DNA of 64,000 nucleotides from Actinoallomurus purpureus (lineage in GTDB: Bacteria; Actinomycetota; Actinomycetes; Streptosporangiales; Streptosporangiaceae). The stretch covers positions 1-64,000 of the forward strand of contig NZ_JAMXMY010000024.1 in the NCBI RefSeq assembly GCF_024055795.1, written 5' to 3'. The position numbers and the translations under genes are program-made. The notes below the pieces were generated by a model that was not told where the DNA came from, made no database searches, and was given only the letters and a program-made list of their open reading frames with translations. Positions within the stretch are counted from its first letter, which is position 1, and each line of letters begins with the position of its first letter. Shown here piece after piece: positions 10,259-18,039 of the stretch.

Positions 10259-10612
10259 CTACTTGATGCAGTTGGTGGGGACCCAGCCCTTGCTGCCGCG
10301 GTACGTGACGTGATCCCAGTCGTCGGACTTGCCTCCGCACGCCTTGTACTTGCCGCCCTTCGGCGTGAACCCAATCCAGCAGGCCTTCGTGTTCTTGTAG
10401 ACGAAACGCAGGCTCGCGGAGTTGGAGCGGGGCGACTTGCGGAGGTGGATTTTTTCTTTCGCCGTAACGGAAATGCACTTCGAGGCTTGGACCGTCGGCG
10501 CGGCCTGGCGAGTCGTGGTGGTGGGTTGTTTCGCGAAAGCCGAGGTGGCGGTCCCCGCTCCAACAAGGGCGAGGGCGGCAACAGCCGAAGCGACGAACAG
10601 ATGTTTCTTCAT
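10259..10612 (-). CDS. Small secreted SH3-like protein
   Basis: A 117-residue protein with a clear signal peptide (MKKHLF, hydrophobic core, TSAFAK). The mature part has the bacterial SH3 pattern: IHLRKSPRSNSASLRFVYKNTKACW ... WDHVTYRGSKGWVPTNCIK, where the final Trp-Val strand and four cysteines are typical of secreted SH3b proteins in actinomycetes. It probably binds the cell wall or another extracellular polymer. A perfect Crp-type site lies upstream at 10798-10813. Confidence 0.75.
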   Translation of the reverse strand: MKKHLFVASAVAALALVGAGTATSAFAKQPTTTTRQAAPTVQASKCISVTAKEKIHLRKSPRSNSASLRFVYKNTKACWIGFTPKGGKYKACGGKSDDWDHVTYRGSKGWVPTNCIK

Positions 10613-10797
10613 GTGGGGGAGATCTTCCTCTCGGGGAGTCGCGTCCAGTCGACGTGTTCCTGTTGCTCCCAGGAACGCGGCCGCTCGGGTTGCTTATGTG
10701 CCCAATGCGACCCGTTTCCTCGCCGGGAGTCATCGGGAAATGTATTTTGATTATAGACATCTGGATGTCAGGTTTTGTGGCGACCTAAAGAACAACA

Positions 10798-10813
10798 TGT
10801 GACATGTATCACA
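10798..10813. promoter_or_regulatory. Crp/GlxR-type operator (TGTGA-N6-TCACA)
   Basis: TGTGACATGTATCACA matches the cAMP-receptor-protein consensus in all ten specified positions and is extended to a 22-bp palindrome (10795-10816). It lies in an unusually AT-rich stretch about 190 bp upstream of the SH3-like gene; no other gene starts nearby. Confidence 0.6.
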
Positions 10814-10905
10814 TGTGGATAGCAAGGTGATTTCGAGGCCGCCCGTCTCGGGCATTTTCACCAGGCGGTCGTCCGGCTCAGGGGGTCAGGGTTCGCCGTG
10901 CGTGG

Positions 10906-11496
10906 TCACGTGATCCGGAGAGAACCGTCTTCGTTCATCTCGAAGGCGCCGGTCCGTACGTGCAGGTGTCCCTCAGTGGGAAAGGCGGGCGGTCGGGGAG
11001 GGAGTAGGGAGCGGAGGACGTATCGGCATTTCTCCGCGACGCGACACGAAGCAGGGTTGTCCGCGGCGTGCAGCAGTTCGAGGGAGGCCAGGGGCATCCC
11101 GGCCTGCGAGCCGAGCGCCCATCGGGACACCGCCTCGAGCGCGCGGGGAGCGATTCCCCGGCCTCGGACCTCGGCCGACGTCCAATAACCCACCTCGGCC
11201 TTGGTGGGGTCCGCTCCTCCCTTGACGACGATGTGGCCGACGGGACGGTCGGGTTCGCTCAGGTCGCTGCCGCACTCCGCCACGGCGAAGCTGAAGCGGG
11301 TGCCCGCGGCCCAGCCGTCGTCTTGGTCGCGGATCCATCGACGGGCGTCGGCCTCGGTGACCAGAGAGGTGATCAACCGACGCATGTGCGGATCACGATG
11401 AGCCGTCACCAAGGCCATCGCGTCTTCGGCACGCCACGGTCGCAAGCGCAATGCGGGGGCGGACGCGGTCGAGTCCACGGACAGGGTGACGGTCAT
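10906..11496 (-). CDS. GNAT-family N-acetyltransferase (RimJ/RimL-like)
   Basis: A 196-residue acetyltransferase. LRLRPWRAEDAMAL is the usual first strand and helix of RimJ-like enzymes, and VRGRGIAPRALEAVSRWA is the acetyl-CoA pyrophosphate-binding motif (R-x-x-G-x-G/A). LELLHAADNPASCRVAEKCRY is the conserved segment near the substrate. The likely acceptor is a protein N-terminus or a small amine. It is monocistronic. Confidence 0.85.
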   Translation of the reverse strand: MTVTLSVDSTASAPALRLRPWRAEDAMALVTAHRDPHMRRLITSLVTEADARRWIRDQDDGWAAGTRFSFAVAECGSDLSEPDRPVGHIVVKGGADPTKAEVGYWTSAEVRGRGIAPRALEAVSRWALGSQAGMPLASLELLHAADNPASCRVAEKCRYVLRSLLPPRPPAFPTEGHLHVRTGAFEMNEDGSLRIT

Positions 11497-11592
11497 GCCG
11501 CTCCTTGATCAGGCCCCCGAGCACGGGGCGGTCGGCATCGGCGAAAGGTCCGAATGCTCGGGGGCCGTGGTCACGGAACGGGGGTAAGGCCG

Positions 11593-11635
11593 CACCGCCT
11601 TGCAGCGGTGTCCTTCACCGGGCAGTCTGCCCGGT
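11593..11635 (-). terminator. Tandem hairpins after the ricin-domain gene
   Basis: Two small perfect hairpins follow the minus-strand ricin-domain gene: CACCGC/GCGGTG (11593-11610) and an 8-bp stem with a 3-nt loop (11617-11635). There is no T-run. Confidence 0.5.
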
Positions 11636-11651
11636 CAGGACGCGTTGACGG

Positions 11652-12119
11652 TCACTTCAGGTACCAGATCTGGTACGCGCCCTGGTTCTTCTTGTGGGTG
11701 TAGACCTGTCCCTTGGCGTTGCCGTCCAGGTAGAGGTTGGTCGCCCAGTCGAGCCAGTTGGCCGGGGGGGCGAGCAGCCAGTACTGGTTGTTTCCGCCGT
11801 TGCATTTGAGGGTGTAGACCTTCCCGGCCTTGTTGCTGTCCAGGCAGCGGCCGGTCGCGACGTTCTTGACGTACCAGGCGGTCCTGATGTGGTCCATCTT
11901 GTGGGACGTGAGCTTCCACTGCTGGTTCTTACCGCCGTTGCACTTGAGCGTGTAGACCTTCCCCGCCTTGTTGCTGTCCAGGCAGCGCCCGGTGGCGTCC
12001 TGAACGATCCGGTGCGGGCCGATGGTCTGGGCGGACGCGGTGGTCGTCGTCGCGGCGACGAACCCTGCGGAGGACAGCAGTACTAAAGCGCCGGCCGTGG
12101 AGGAGGTTCTCATTCGCAT
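11652..12119 (-). CDS. Secreted ricin-type beta-trefoil lectin
   Basis: A 155-residue protein with a signal peptide (MRMRTSSTAGALVLLSSAGF ... ASAQ) and one beta-trefoil. Three QxW-type subdomains are visible: NQQWKL, NQYWLL and YQIWYL. The unit GRCLDSNKAGKVYTLKCNGG occurs twice almost identically, showing internal duplication. It probably binds galactosides or other polysaccharides outside the cell; no catalytic domain is attached. Confidence 0.85.
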   Translation of the reverse strand: MRMRTSSTAGALVLLSSAGFVAATTTTASAQTIGPHRIVQDATGRCLDSNKAGKVYTLKCNGGKNQQWKLTSHKMDHIRTAWYVKNVATGRCLDSNKAGKVYTLKCNGGNNQYWLLAPPANWLDWATNLYLDGNAKGQVYTHKKNQGAYQIWYLK

Positions 12120-12274
12120 CGGTCCCGTCTCCCTTGCCTCGCGGAAAAGTCGATTGTGCGGACCCGATCAACGTAACTCTGCGAACGATCTTGGTCGATA
12201 GCGGTCTTGGTGAATATTCGACGAATGTGGTCGGAGTCTGGTACGGGGGTCGAGGCGCCGGGGAACGCGCGAAA

Positions 12275-12300
12275 GTGCCCCGAGGGGTTCCTCGGGGCAC
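12275..12300 (-). terminator. Hairpin after CHRD-domain gene
   Basis: Perfect 11-bp arms (12275-12285 and 12290-12300) with a GGTT loop lie 19 bp beyond the stop of the minus-strand CHRD gene. Confidence 0.75.
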
Positions 12301-12319
12301 CGCCGCGGCTCAGGCTCCG

Positions 12320-13348
12320 TCAGTTGAAGAGCTGGCCCCGCACGGCGCCGCCGGGGAACTCGGCGCTGTGCAGGTTGGCGTAGAACCCCGACGGGTTGCC
12401 GGCGATCTGGCTCACGACCGCCCGGTCCACGCCGGTCGCGGTGCCGGAGATGGCGAAGACGGTGTTCGGCACGGGCGTGGTGAACAGCGGGACGACGACC
12501 GGGCCGTTGACGCCGAAGGCGCCCTTGTGGATGTGGCCGAGGGTCGGGTTGACGCCCAGCCAGGCGAAGGAGTAGCCGACCTGGTCGCCGCGGGCCCGGA
12601 TGAACGCGACGGCGCGGCCGTCGGGGTCGCCGACCTTCGGGCCGTTCGCGACCGGCACCTCCTGGTCCCCGGCGAGGAACGCCCGTGCCCCGCCGCCCTT
12701 CAGCAGCGCCAGGACGTCGGCGGCCCGGTTCAGCGGGGCGAGCTGCCCGCGGACGGCGCCGCCGGGGAACTCCTTGCTGTGCAGGTTCAGGTAGAAGCCC
12801 GACGGATTGGCGCGGAGCCGGTCCGCGACGGCCGGGTCGGAGACGGTGACGGCACCGGCCGCCGCGTCGGTGGTGTCCGGCATGGGGCTCGTGAACAGCG
12901 GGACCTTCACGTCTCCGTTGGCCCCGGCGACGCCCTCGTGAATGTGGCCGAGGGTGGGCGCGCCGATGTTCTTCCAGCTGAAGGCGAACGTGACCCGGTC
13001 GCCCTGGACGCGGACGACGCCGGTGGCGCTGCCGTCCGGGTCGCCGACGGCCGGCTTTCCGGCCACCGGGACCTCGTTGCGGCCTGACAGCCGGGCGGCC
13101 AGGAAGACCGGCTTCTGCCGGGCCCGCGCGATGGCGGCGTTCAGGTCGACCTGAGGCTCGGGCGCCTCGCTGGACGCGGCGGAGCTCGGCATGTCCATGC
13201 CCGGCATCCCGGGCGTCGACGGTGAGGTCGCCTGGGCGGGTTGGGAGCCGTACGGTGCGGGCGTTTCGGACTCCGCCCGGGCCGTGGCGGTGCCGAGCGC
13301 GCCGAAGGTGAGTGCCAGGGCCGGGATGGTGAGGGTACGAATGCGCAT
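12320..13348 (-). CDS. Secreted protein with two CHRD domains
   Basis: A 342-residue exported protein with signal peptide. Two CHRD-type domains are seen, each starting near FLAARLSGRNEVP or FLAGDQEVPVA and carrying LGHIHEG or LGHIHKG and FTSPMP or FTTPVP; each ends with a LHS-EFPGGAVRGQL block. CHRD domains are beta-rich extracellular modules first seen in chordin; their bacterial role is unknown. GGAG lies 8 nt before the ATG at 13348; the longer frame to 13462 is not needed. It is divergent from a lipoprotein gene, 154 bp apart. Confidence 0.85.
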   Translation of the reverse strand: MRIRTLTIPALALTFGALGTATARAESETPAPYGSQPAQATSPSTPGMPGMDMPSSAASSEAPEPQVDLNAAIARARQKPVFLAARLSGRNEVPVAGKPAVGDPDGSATGVVRVQGDRVTFAFSWKNIGAPTLGHIHEGVAGANGDVKVPLFTSPMPDTTDAAAGAVTVSDPAVADRLRANPSGFYLNLHSKEFPGGAVRGQLAPLNRAADVLALLKGGGARAFLAGDQEVPVANGPKVGDPDGRAVAFIRARGDQVGYSFAWLGVNPTLGHIHKGAFGVNGPVVVPLFTTPVPNTVFAISGTATGVDRAVVSQIAGNPSGFYANLHSAEFPGGAVRGQLFN

Positions 13349-13502
13349 TTCCAGTCTCCGTTCGCTGAGTCGTCCGGGAGTACGGCGGATACCGCGCGCC
13401 CGGTTCAAGGAAGAACAATTTTTTTCACATTGAACCCTCGCGACTTCGCGTGCGTACCGCATGCCGACACGCAGATCTCGGCTACGTCAGGGAGCAGTTC
13501 TC

Positions 13503-13970
13503 ATGCGCGCACGATTCGTCATCCTCGGTACCGCCCTCACCATCGGTCTCGCCGCGTGCGGCGGCGGCGGTGGAACCGAAGAGCGGCACCATTCGGCGGC
13601 CTCCGGTGTCCAGGCCGCGAGCGTCAAGATCAGCCAGTCGAGCCTGGGGCCGATCCTCACCGACCGGACAGGACGGACCCTGTACGCGTTCGCCAAGGAC
13701 AAGGACGGCGGCAGCAGCTGCACCGCGGACTGCATCGCCACCTGGCCCGCACTGACGAGCCGCGGCACCGTGACCGCCGCGAGCGGCGCGAACGGCTCGC
13801 TCCTCGGCAGCACCCGGAGGGCGGAGGGCACGACGCAGGCCAAGTACGGCGTCTGGCCGCTCTACTACTACGCCGGCGACATGAACGCCGGAGACGTGGA
13901 CGGTCAGGGCGTCGACGGAGTCTGGTTCGCCGTGGGCGCCGACGGAAAGCTGGTCAAGGCCGCAGGGTAG
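13503..13970 (+). CDS. Lipoprotein with secreted Y-X4-D repeats
   Basis: A 155-residue lipoprotein: lipobox LAAC at residues 16-19, then a Gly-rich linker. The mature part has the repeat LGPILTDRTGRTLYAFAKDKDGGSSCTADCIATWPAL and the matching VWPLYYYAGDMNAGDVDGQGVDGVWFAV, the signature of the secreted repeat family of unknown function (lipoprotein_15). The role is unknown; some relatives sit near sigma/anti-sigma genes, as here. GGAGC precedes the start. A terminator follows at 14065-14088. Confidence 0.85.
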   Translation: MRARFVILGTALTIGLAACGGGGGTEERHHSAASGVQAASVKISQSSLGPILTDRTGRTLYAFAKDKDGGSSCTADCIATWPALTSRGTVTAASGANGSLLGSTRRAEGTTQAKYGVWPLYYYAGDMNAGDVDGQGVDGVWFAVGADGKLVKAAG

Positions 13971-14064
13971 TCCGCCGTCGGAGAACGCGCGGGGAGGGCC
14001 GCTCGAACACACTCAGAGGACCTATCCGGAAAACCGGATGACTCGCGCCGAATTTCGCGAAAGG

Positions 14065-14088
14065 GCCGGGCGTATCCGCCCGGCTTTT
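14065..14088 (+). terminator. Rho-independent terminator after the lipoprotein gene
   Basis: Perfect 8-bp arms (14065-14072 and 14077-14084) with a 4-nt loop are followed by TTTT. It lies between convergent genes. Confidence 0.8.
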
Positions 14089-14116
14089 CGTGTTCCTCCC
14101 GGGTGGATTGGTTTAT

Positions 14117-14809
14117 TCAGACCGGTATCGACAAGAGGGTTCCGCCGCCCTCGATCAGCACGACCAAACGGGATATCTGCGCCCGCCCGACGCTGGTGCC
14201 GCCGTGGACCTGAAGATGGGCCGGCGCCCCCGGCATCCCGTATCCCTTGGGTGGAACCGCCCACTCCGTCACCGCGCGCCGTTGCCCGGTCCGGGTGACG
14301 GCCACCAGCCGGCAGGTCAGCGGGCCGCGGACACCGGCCAGATCGAGGGCGACCTGCGTCCCCCACGGCGTGCTCTCGGTCGCGACCATCCCGCTCGCGT
14401 GGGAGACCGGATCGGTTGCCGAGTGGCGCTCGCCCCGGGCCAGGAGGTCGGCGGCGGGGCTGCCGTGGTGGTGGGTCTGCGTGCGGGAGCCCGTGAGGGC
14501 GGCGCCGGCCGTCACCCCTCCCGCGACGATGGCGACACCGGCCGCCAGACCGATGACGAGGGTGCCGCGCCTGCGGCGGCGTGCGGCCCGGCGCCTGTGC
14601 CGCAACAGGTCGGTGACGTCTCCCGGCGCTCCACCGGGGGCGGGTTCGACCGGGTCGACTTCGGTGAGCAGCTCCCGCATCCCGGTGAACTGCTCCACCT
14701 CCGAGGCGCAGGACGCGCACGCGGCGAGATGTTCCTCGAACGCCCGGCGGTCGTCCTCCTCGAGCAGACCCAGAACGTAGGCGCCGACATCGGTGTGCGC
14801 GACGCTCAT
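14117..14809 (-). CDS. Zinc-finger anti-sigma factor, solitary duplicate
   Basis: A 230-residue membrane anti-sigma factor. Residues 1-45 carry the ZAS motif (EEHLAACASC), one membrane segment follows near residue 95 (TLVIGLAAGVAIVAGGV), and the exported domain contains GPLTCRLVAV-RTG and EWAVPPKGYG. The neighbouring anti-sigma factor (14957-15691) has the same layout and the same signature blocks, so the two arose by duplication; this copy has no sigma gene directly coupled to it. It would bind and hold an ECF sigma factor at the membrane. Confidence 0.8.
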   Translation of the reverse strand: MSVAHTDVGAYVLGLLEEDDRRAFEEHLAACASCASEVEQFTGMRELLTEVDPVEPAPGGAPGDVTDLLRHRRRAARRRRRGTLVIGLAAGVAIVAGGVTAGAALTGSRTQTHHHGSPAADLLARGERHSATDPVSHASGMVATESTPWGTQVALDLAGVRGPLTCRLVAVTRTGQRRAVTEWAVPPKGYGMPGAPAHLQVHGGTSVGRAQISRLVVLIEGGGTLLSIPV

Positions 14810-14956
14810 CTGGTCATCCCCCGGTCTCTCCCACACGGCGCGACCCACCCCGGATCACGTCATCGACCCTGGACTTCACCGTATCCGGGCACGGGCGCGA
14901 CGCCCACCTCCGGGCGCGACATCCCTTCCGAGCGCGGCGCCGGCCTTCCGGATCGT

Positions 14957-15691
14957 TCATACGGGGAGGCGGAGTAGCGTCCGGCCGTCGTTCGCCTCCA
15001 CCTCGAAGCGCACGAGGTCGGCGCGTGTGATCGCCGTGCCTCCGTGAACCTTGAGGTGCGCCGGTGAACCGGGAACGCCATAGCCCTCCGGCGGTACGGC
15101 CCACTCCGTGACGACGTGCCGCCGGCCCGTCCGGGCGACGGCGACCAACCGGCAGGTCAGCGGACCATGGACGTTGCCGAGGTCGAGGGCGACGTTCGTG
15201 CCCCAGCCCTTGCTCTCCATCGCGATCGTCCCCACGGCACCCGTCCGGGGGTCCGTTGCCGACCGCGTCTCGCCCGACCTGAGCAGGTCGGCGGCCAGGT
15301 TCTGATGGTCGTGGGCGATCTGTTGGTGCACGTGGTCCACGGTCGCCCCACGGCCGGCGGCGGCGCCGACCGTGGCACCGGCCACGACCAGCGTGACCGC
15401 GGCGGCGGCGCCGAGCACCGCGGTCCGCCTCCGGTGGTGGCGACGGGCCGTCCTGCGGTGGCGGAGCATGTCGACCAGCACGCCGTCCGGCTCGTCGTTC
15501 TCAGCGGGCGGCTCCAACTCGGCGGGCGGCTCCACGTCGCTCAGCAACGCCGCCAGGCCGGTCAGGTCGGGCAACTCCTCCGCACACGCGGCGCAGGACG
15601 CGAGGTGGGCCTCGAACGCGTGCCGGTCCGGTTCCTCGAGCAGATCGAGGGCGTACGCGGCGACGTCCGTATGCCGGATTCCGGCGGTCAC
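14957..15691 (-). CDS. Zinc-finger anti-sigma factor coupled to ECF sigma gene
   Basis: A 244-residue anti-sigma factor. The ZAS motif is FEAHLASCAAC, a membrane segment lies near residue 95 (AVLGAAAAVTLVVAGATVG), and the outer domain repeats GPLTCRLVAVARTG and EWAVPPEGYG. The GTG start overlaps the sigma-factor stop as GTGA, which fixes the start and shows translational coupling. It should hold the 15688-16332 sigma factor until an envelope signal arrives; the signal is unknown. Confidence 0.85.
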   Translation of the reverse strand: MTAGIRHTDVAAYALDLLEEPDRHAFEAHLASCAACAEELPDLTGLAALLSDVEPPAELEPPAENDEPDGVLVDMLRHRRTARRHHRRRTAVLGAAAAVTLVVAGATVGAAAGRGATVDHVHQQIAHDHQNLAADLLRSGETRSATDPRTGAVGTIAMESKGWGTNVALDLGNVHGPLTCRLVAVARTGRRHVVTEWAVPPEGYGVPGSPAHLKVHGGTAITRADLVRFEVEANDGRTLLRLPV

Positions 15692-16332
15692 GCGAGCACC
15701 CCCCGCTCTTCCAGGGCCAGCTTGAGCGCCCGGAGCGCGTAGTACGTCCGGGACTTGACCGTGCCGACGGGGATGCCCAGCACCTCGGCCGCCTCGTTGA
15801 CGCTTCGATCCCGCAGGATCGTCTCGCGCAGGATCTCGCGGTGGGCCGGCGTCAGGGCGTCCAGCGCCTGGGTCACGACGACCGAACGCAGGAGGCTCTC
15901 CATCCCGTCCGCGACCTGGAGGTGCTCCAGCGGTCCCTCCCCCGCCTCCGCCGGCCGTGCCGCCCTGCGGCGCCGGTCGTCGATGACGATCCGGCGCGCC
16001 ACGGTCGCCAACCACGGCATCAGCGAGTCGCCATCGGTGTCCAGGTGGCCGATCGAGTTCCAGGCGCGGATCATCGTCTCCTGGACCACGTCCTCCGCCC
16101 ACAGGCGGTCGCCGCCGACCAGGCGCATCACGAAGGTCAGCAGGGGGCGATGGTACGCGCGGTACAACTCCGCGATGATCCGGTCGTCGTCGGCCGCCCG
16201 GATCCGGCGACCCCACGCGCGCGGGCCGCGCGACCGCGGAATCCGCGGGGGCGAGCCGTCACGGCGGGCCGGCCCGGGATCATCGCCGGCAACATCTCGA
16301 CGCGGTGAGGAGACGGGGGTCTGCTGGCGCAT
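15688..16332 (-). CDS. ECF sigma factor (SigK/SigL-like)
   Basis: A 214-residue ECF sigma factor. Region 2 is seen as LLTFVMRLVGGDRLWAEDVVQETMIRAW and region 4 as LTPAHREILRETILRDRSVNEAAEVLGIPVGTVKSRTYYAL. The N-terminal 45 residues are low-complexity Arg/Pro and may not all be translated; an internal start close to DDDRIIAELY would give a normal-sized factor. It is co-transcribed with its anti-sigma gene. Confidence 0.85.
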   Translation of the reverse strand: MRQQTPVSSPRRDVAGDDPGPARRDGSPPRIPRSRGPRAWGRRIRAADDDRIIAELYRAYHRPLLTFVMRLVGGDRLWAEDVVQETMIRAWNSIGHLDTDGDSLMPWLATVARRIVIDDRRRRAARPAEAGEGPLEHLQVADGMESLLRSVVVTQALDALTPAHREILRETILRDRSVNEAAEVLGIPVGTVKSRTYYALRALKLALEERGVLA

Positions 16333-16640
16333 CTCCGGGCCCCGTTACGGACCGTGCCGTCTGGCGACGCGTGTCCCGGACGCACACTCGGCGTTCGCGG
16401 GCCGCACCAGGAGCGGCCGGGACGCTCCCGGCCGCCCCGCCCCCGACGGTTCGGCCCCCGCTCGATCGGCCCCCGGCCGTACTGTCCCCGTCCGTACGGC
16501 GATGGGCCGTCGAGTCATGTCGATCGTCCTGCCTTCCGAGTCCGATGTCGGCAGGAAGTACGCCAGCGCGTACGGCGGGGGTTCAATCGATCGGGAGGAA
16601 ATCCGAAAGAACGGGAGGAACGTCGGTCGCCCGGCCCGTC
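16333..16640. other. Intergenic region, no gene seen
   Basis: This 308-bp stretch lies between the sigma gene start and the aldo/keto reductase stop. The open frames here are antisense low-complexity Arg/Pro reading; no hairpin or repeat stands out. It must contain the sigma-gene promoter. Confidence 0.5.
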
Positions 16641-17603
16641 TCAGCCAGTGATCTCGGCGAGTTTTTCCAGGTCGTCGGGGCTCGGAGTCCACTGGCCGGC
16701 CTCGACGTTTCCGTGCACCTGCTCGGGAGAGGTGGCGCCGGCGATCACCGAGGCCACGGTCGGCTGGGCGGCGAGCCCGCCGATGGCCACGTGCAGCATC
16801 GACACGCCGCGCTGGTCGGCGAAGTCGCGGATCGCCTCGATGGTGTCCCAGTCCGCGGCGGCGTGCATGGAACGCCTGCCGTCGCCGATCCGCGTGCCGG
16901 CCGGAGGCGTCTCGTCCCCCCGGTACTTGCCGGTGAGCAGGCCGCTCTCCAGCGGGAAGTACGGCAGCAGGCCGACGCCGTACGCCTGGCAGGCGGGGAG
17001 GAGTTCGGCCTCGGGGCCGCGGCGCAGCAGGTTGTAGTAGTTCTGCGCGCTGACGAACCGGGCCCCGCCCGCGGCACGGGCGATGTAGTCGGCCTCGACG
17101 ACCTGCCATCCGGCGAAGTTCGAGGAGCCGATGTAGCGGACCTTGCCCTCACGGACCAGTTCGTCCAGCGCGGCGAGCGTCTCCTCGATCGGCGTCACCC
17201 CGTCGGGCGCGTGGTACTGGTAGAGGTCGATGTGGTCGGTCCGCAACCGCCGCAGCGACGCTTCGACGGCCCGGCGGATGTAACGTCGCGATCCGCGCGC
17301 GCCGAAGTCGGGGCCGCCCGCACCACGCATGTCCATGCCGAACTTCGTCGCGACGATCACGTCGTCGCGGCGGCCGGCGAGGCACTGGCCGAGGATGTCC
17401 TCGGAGAGGCCGGGTTCACCGCCGTAGACGTCCGCCACGTCGAACAGCGTGATCCCGGCGTCGAGGGCGGCGTCGATGACCTTCTGGCTGCCTTCGACGG
17501 TCTGCGTGCGCGTCTTGGGCCGGCCGAGGTTGTTACAGCCGAGACCGACGACGGAGACCATGAGACCGGAGTCGCCCAGCGGGCGATAGACCATATCGGA
17601 CAT
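16641..17603 (-). CDS. Aldo/keto reductase
   Basis: A 320-residue (beta/alpha)8 NADPH-dependent oxidoreductase. The catalytic tetrad is recognisable: Asp and Tyr in LFDVADVYG, Lys in VATKFGMD and His in YQYHAPD. SSNFAGWQ and the C-terminal VIAGATSPEQVHGN are family-typical. The start at 17603 (MSDMVYRPLG) is the usual N-terminus; the longer frame is Arg/Pro noise. Substrate unknown. Confidence 0.9.
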   Translation of the reverse strand: MSDMVYRPLGDSGLMVSVVGLGCNNLGRPKTRTQTVEGSQKVIDAALDAGITLFDVADVYGGEPGLSEDILGQCLAGRRDDVIVATKFGMDMRGAGGPDFGARGSRRYIRRAVEASLRRLRTDHIDLYQYHAPDGVTPIEETLAALDELVREGKVRYIGSSNFAGWQVVEADYIARAAGGARFVSAQNYYNLLRRGPEAELLPACQAYGVGLLPYFPLESGLLTGKYRGDETPPAGTRIGDGRRSMHAAADWDTIEAIRDFADQRGVSMLHVAIGGLAAQPTVASVIAGATSPEQVHGNVEAGQWTPSPDDLEKLAEITG

Positions 17604-17760
17604 ACGTCGAGCGTATTCGAGCACTTCGCGCCGCGGACGCTCGACCGCTTGGTCGCCGCCGGCGTGGGCGATGCGGGAAGCCGGGCCGCGTCGGCCCGTG
17701 CCTGGCCGTCTCCCCGGCCGGCCGCCGTGGTTCGGAGAACCCTGGATCAGCCGGCGTGGC

Positions 17761-17888
17761 GCCACCGGGCCTCTGCGCCACCGGGCCTCTGCGTCACCCC
17801 GCGTCGGCGTCACTCCGCGTTAGCGGCACCGGCCGTAGGCGCCATCGGGCCTCGGTGCCACCGGCCGTCGGCGGCACCAGGCGCTCCG
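17761..17888. repeat. Degenerate 16-bp tandem array, eight units
   Basis: Eight consecutive 16-bp units fit the consensus GCCACCGGSCSTCGGC. The first two (17761-17776, 17777-17792) are identical; the other six differ at several positions. Sixteen is not a multiple of three and no gene covers the array. Confidence 0.75.
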
Positions 17889-17901
17889 GGCCCGGTGGCC
17901 A

Positions 17902-17941
17902 CGCCGCCCCCTTTCTTTAAGGCCGCCTTAAGCGGGCGGCG
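17902..17941. repeat. Nested inverted repeat upstream of the alginate-lyase-like gene
   Basis: Outer arms CGCCGCCC (17902-17909) and GGGCGGCG (17934-17941) enclose the palindrome TTAAGGC-C-GCCTTAA (17917-17931). It is about 100 bp upstream of the lipoprotein gene; it may be an operator or leader structure. Confidence 0.5.
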
Positions 17942-18010
17942 CTTCTTCTTTAAGAGCGGCATAAAACGCGGATTCGGGAATCGTGCCATGCCTAGGATCA
18001 CCGCAAGTTT

Positions 18011-18025
18011 CGTAAAGTTTCCTAA
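18011..18025 (+). promoter_or_regulatory. AGTTTC-type repeat just before the alginate-lyase-like gene
   Basis: Within about 25 bp before the start, AGTTTC occurs twice (AGTTTCGTAAAGTTTCCTAACT; boundaries approximate), forming an imperfect palindrome AGTT...AACT. It overlaps the probable leader and could be a repressor site. The identity of the regulator is not known. Confidence 0.3.
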
Positions 18026-18039
18026 CTAGGAGTAGGTGC

